60,649 bases of DNA from Oscillospiraceae bacterium (GTDB lineage Bacteria > Bacillota > Clostridia > UMGS1810), in NCBI GenBank assembly GCA_015068705.1, contig SVJZ01000011.1:1-60649 (forward strand). Direction: 5' to 3'. Under the pieces are notes generated by a model. That model ran no database searches and had not been told where the DNA came from. It saw only the letters and a program-made list of their open reading frames with translations. This document shows positions 59,876-60,649 of this stretch, piece after piece. Numbering within the stretch: position 1 is the stretch's first letter; every line of letters begins with the position of its first letter. Both the position numbers and the translations under genes were made by a program.

Positions 59876-60649
59876 TCAGAACAATCCGGTAATTTCACCA
59901 TTTTCATCAATGTCAATATTGTCTGCTGCAGGTACTTTCGGCAAACCGGGCATGGTCATAATATCCCCAGTCAGCGCCACAATAAACCCTGCACCTGCAG
60001 AAACATTCACATCACGCACCCGAACAGTAAAGCCGGAAGGTGCACCTAAAAGTGCCGGGTCATCCGAAAGGGAATACTGGGTTTTTGCCATACACACAGG
60101 CAGGTTTCCAAACCCAAGCTCTTCCAATTGTGCGATTTTCCGGTTTGCAGCGTTATCATACTCCACGCCGTCGCCGCCATAAATCTTGGTAACAATGGCA
60201 TTGATTTTCTCCTTGATGGAGCAATCCAAATCGTACACCGGAGCAAAATTGCTCTGCTTGGTATCCAGTGTTTCGCAAAGGAGTTCTGCCAGTTCGATAC
60301 CGCCCTCGCCACCACGGGCAAACACTTCGGAACGCGCCACCGGAGCGCCAAGCTGCGCACAATAATCCTGCACAAAGCCAATTTCCGCCTCGGTGTCGGT
60401 GTCAAACACATTCAATGCCACCAGCACGGGAACGCCATACTGCTTCATGTTGCAGATATGCTTTTCCAGATTGCAGATGCCCTTTTTGAGTGCATCGAGA
60501 TTTTCCTCTTTGAGTGCATCCTTTTTCACGCCACCGTTATATTTGAGTGCACGCACTGTGGCAACCAGCACCACTGCATCGGGTTTCAGCCCACCATAAC
60601 GGCACTTGATATCCAGAAATTTTTCTGCACCCAGGTCAGCACCGAATCC
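59876..60649 (-). CDS. fhs: Formate-tetrahydrofolate ligase (partial, N-terminus outside the window)
   Basis: ATP-dependent ligase that feeds one-carbon metabolism and, in acetogens, the methyl branch of the Wood-Ljungdahl pathway. The last 257 residues are visible, from [18 protein letters not shown] through [32 protein letters not shown] and the closing [35 protein letters not shown]. The open frame continues off the right edge. Presence alone does not prove acetogenesis, since many clostridia have fhs. Confidence 0.96.
   Translation of the reverse strand, partial: GFGADLGAEKFLDIKCRYGGLKPDAVVLVATVRALKYNGGVKKDALKEENLDALKKGICNLEKHICNMKQYGVPVLVALNVFDTDTEAEIGFVQDYCAQLGAPVARSEVFARGGEGGIELAELLCETLDTKQSNFAPVYDLDCSIKEKINAIVTKIYGGDGVEYDNAANRKIAQLEELGFGNLPVCMAKTQYSLSDDPALLGAPSGFTVRVRDVNVSAGAGFIVALTGDIMTMPGLPKVPAADNIDIDENGEITGLF

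Overview
The window reads as a chromosomal segment of an anaerobic, spore-forming Bacillota, most likely a gut-associated Clostridia. The evidence is a complete spoIIIA operon next to a sigH-type sigma gene, clostridial gene order (recJ-relA-MBL-hemZ; rplU-prp-rpmA-obg-yhbY-nadD-yqeK-LCP-rsfS-leuS), strong AGGAGG ribosome-binding sites, sigma-A promoters close to TTGACA-17-TATAAT, and glycyl-radical (oxygen-sensitive) metabolism. Most genes are on the minus strand. Both window edges cut a gene: trigger factor on the left and formate-tetrahydrofolate ligase on the right.

Layout, left to right. 1-2.4 kb: trigger factor with an unusual Lys/Ala tail, a metallophosphoesterase and tRNA-Leu(GAG). 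2.6-8 kb: an Asp23 protein and spoIIIAA-AH (minus), divergent from sigH (plus). 8.8-13.7 kb: thrS and an SLH-anchored surface protein ending in three copies of an unrecognised repeat of about 146 residues. 13.8-28.2 kb: a glycyl-radical bacterial microcompartment (BMC) locus. 28.3-33 kb: a glycan-use cluster (GH-A type glycosidase, two-domain ManA-like isomerase, ROK kinase, PfpI-like protein). 33.2-39.5 kb: recJ, relA, MBL hydrolase and hemZ (plus). 39.5-52.6 kb: prmC, yqhQ, a DEAD-box helicase, GNAT, polysaccharide deacetylase, leuS and the obg/ribosomal-protein block. 52.7-60.6 kb: ferritin (plus), an SGNH esterase, two radical/GT-like genes, metK, a small export protein, upp, rpiB, tsaB, tsaE and fhs.

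The metabolic centrepiece is the BMC locus. Transcribed from about 28.2 kb towards 13.8 kb it encodes a B12-independent propanediol dehydratase and its activase, a PduU/EutS-like shell protein, a PduV/EutP-like GTPase, a class II (fuculose/rhamnulose-phosphate) aldolase, an alcohol dehydrogenase, two hexameric shell proteins, a pentameric vertex protein, PduS, PduT, CoA-acylating aldehyde dehydrogenase, a second tandem-BMC shell protein, PduL, a DeoR repressor and a rhamnulokinase. Read together, deoxy-sugar phosphate is cleaved to lactaldehyde, reduced to 1,2-propanediol, dehydrated to propanal, and dismutated to propanol and propionyl phosphate inside a shell. This matches the published fucose/rhamnose glycyl-radical BMC type. 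The sugar isomerase and transporter are not in the window.

The points I would examine first are: a hexameric shell gene with two well-formed ribosome-binding sites giving a long and a short product; cysteine-rich linkers beside the encapsulation peptides of two cargo enzymes; a second promoter, with a candidate operator in its spacer, overlapping the end of the pduV-like gene; hairpins on both sides of pduP; the triplicated surface repeat; and a DEAD-box helicase with no ordinary start codon. I could run no searches, so family names rest on motifs, length and context.
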